Shown here piece after piece: positions 63,266 through 64,000 of a stretch of 64,000 nt of DNA. This DNA is from Flammeovirgaceae bacterium SG7u.111. GTDB lineage: Bacteria; Bacteroidota; Bacteroidia; Cytophagales; Flammeovirgaceae. The translations under genes and the position numbers were made by a program. Positions within the stretch are counted from its first letter, which is position 1; each line of letters opens with the position of its first letter. Under the pieces are notes generated by a model. It was not told the DNA's origin, ran no database searches, and saw nothing but the letters and a program-made list of their open reading frames with translations. The DNA lies in the NCBI GenBank assembly GCA_034044135.1, contig CP139021.1, positions 2,929,635 through 2,993,634 on the forward strand, in the 5' to 3' direction.

Positions 63266-64000
63266 ATGACAAAAAAAGTTTTACTCTTCCTTTCGGCAGT
63301 ATTTATGAGTATGCTGACCGTTTCTGCCCAAGATATTCAGTGGGCTAATGAAGTACTCGATTTCTCTTCGGAGTTGCATAATGTGGAATTTGCTGCTAAC
63401 CAAGCATTGGGCAAACCAAATGTATATCCAGCAGGAGAAGAAAATCCAAATGCTTGGGTTCCTAGTAGGGACAACAAGAAGGATTTTGTTAAAGTGGGGT
63501 TTGCTAACCCGATGAAAATTAGGCAAGTAGCTGTGGCGGAGTCTTTCAATGCAGGCACCACCTACAAAATCGAGCTTTTTGATGCTTCGGGTCAAAAAAG
63601 AGATACCTATGAGTTTGAAACTATTCTCGCTGGTTTTTCAAGAATGAAAACAGTGCAGTTTAACATGACTGACTACGAGGTAGCTGCTGTAAAAGTATAT
63701 GTTGATAGCAAAGCGGTACCAGGTTTTACGGCTATCGATGCTATTGGTATTACTGCTTCAGAAGAACCATTTGATATGTTGCCAGATGTTCATGAAGATG
63801 TAGAGCAAAACTTGTTGGTAGAAAGGCTTGGTAGGAATATAAATAGCTCTTTTGCTGACTTCAGACCAATTGTTTCTCCTGATAAAAAGAAATTGTATTT
63901 CAGTAGAAAAAACCACCCTCAGAACTACGGAGGTATTAAAGATTTGGAAGATATCTGGTATTCTGATTGGGATGAAAACGAAAAAACATGGGGCATAGCT
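63266..64000 (+). CDS. Exported protein with OmpA/PD40-type architecture, C-terminal part beyond window
   Basis: 245 codons are visible from ATG 63266. Sec signal (VLLFLSAVFMSMLTVSAQ), then a beta-rich region (VEFAANQALGKPNVYPAGEE, WVPSRDNKKDFVKVGF, TTYKIELFDASGQKRDTYEFE) that resembles a discoidin-like or F5/F8-style fold, then residues about 205-245: FADFRPIVSPDKKKLYFSRKNHPQNYGG, which is the start of a WD40-like PD40 repeat as found in OmpA-family proteins of Bacteroidota. The gene runs off the window. Function at the outer membrane inferred. Confidence 0.7.
   Translation, partial: MTKKVLLFLSAVFMSMLTVSAQDIQWANEVLDFSSELHNVEFAANQALGKPNVYPAGEENPNAWVPSRDNKKDFVKVGFANPMKIRQVAVAESFNAGTTYKIELFDASGQKRDTYEFETILAGFSRMKTVQFNMTDYEVAAVKVYVDSKAVPGFTAIDAIGITASEEPFDMLPDVHEDVEQNLLVERLGRNINSSFADFRPIVSPDKKKLYFSRKNHPQNYGGIKDLEDIWYSDWDENEKTWGIA

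Overview
The window is chromosomal DNA from a member of the Bacteroidota, most likely a marine, gliding or filamentous Cytophagales-type bacterium. This rests on gene content and style, not on a database match: Cys lipoproteins with short signal peptides, Tat-exported Gfo/Idh/MocA and sugar-isomerase proteins, GH140-like and PL10-like polysaccharide enzymes, an ECF sigma/FecR pair, TonB receptor, DUF2911, DUF1569 and YfiT/DinB proteins, OmpA proteins with carboxypeptidase-like domains, A/T-rich intergenic DNA and one TAnnTTTG-type promoter. Genes are mostly single units separated by strong hairpin terminators, with few operons.

Layout. 1-9.5 kb: Rof-like fragment, tRNA-Arg(CCG), apiosidase-like hydrolase, MscS channel, STAS/SEC14-like protein, OB-fold lipoprotein plus PepSY membrane protein, exported isomerase-like protein, cold-shock protein. 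9.6-16.5 kb: divergent PRPP synthetase, DUF2911, dipeptide epimerase, a repeat-bearing tail-fibre-like secreted protein, and a divergent rtcB/WYL-regulator pair with a palindromic operator candidate. 16.5-20.6 kb: a TonB receptor carrying an OprC-like copper site, a small Cys-rich protein behind a leader hairpin, and a secreted LysM-caspase protein. 20.6-23.4 kb: palindromic elements, an IS200-type insertion that cuts a lipoprotein gene at its first codon, and a pspA/ybjN unit. 23.8-31.8 kb: PL10 pectate lyase, OmpA protein, MoxR ATPase, a tandem pair of beta-barrel genes with duplicated flanks, rsmI. 31.9-42.9 kb: universal stress protein, a large cytoplasmic histidine kinase, hydrolase-like lipoprotein, Ca/Na exchanger, oxidoreductase, YfiT protein, a MITE-like element, a TPR-SpoIIE phosphatase. 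42.9-51.3 kb: TrkH, helical proteins, lone trpF-like gene, OmpA, pyrH, frr, hemE. 51.6-58 kb: GNAT-like protein, two more STAS/SEC14-like proteins, a cytochrome c pseudogene with two in-frame stops, a thioredoxin, a GC-rich hairpin-dense island, and an IS110-type element with a candidate bridge RNA. 58-64 kb: HAD phosphatase, HsdR-N nuclease-like protein, ECF sigma/FecR, nitrilase, start of an exported protein cut by the window edge.

How genes may work together. Three stand-alone STAS/SEC14-like proteins share their pattern with a duplicated N-terminal region of the histidine kinase, and a SpoIIE-type phosphatase lies in the same window, hinting at a partner-switching style of signalling (inference). 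The copper-type receptor and Cys-rich protein look like one metal-uptake unit. The WYL protein probably controls rtcB from the shared 86-bp promoter region. The most rewarding non-gene signals are the exactly reconstructable IS200 insertion with its start-codon hairpin, and the two-loop RNA fold upstream of the IS110 transposase.
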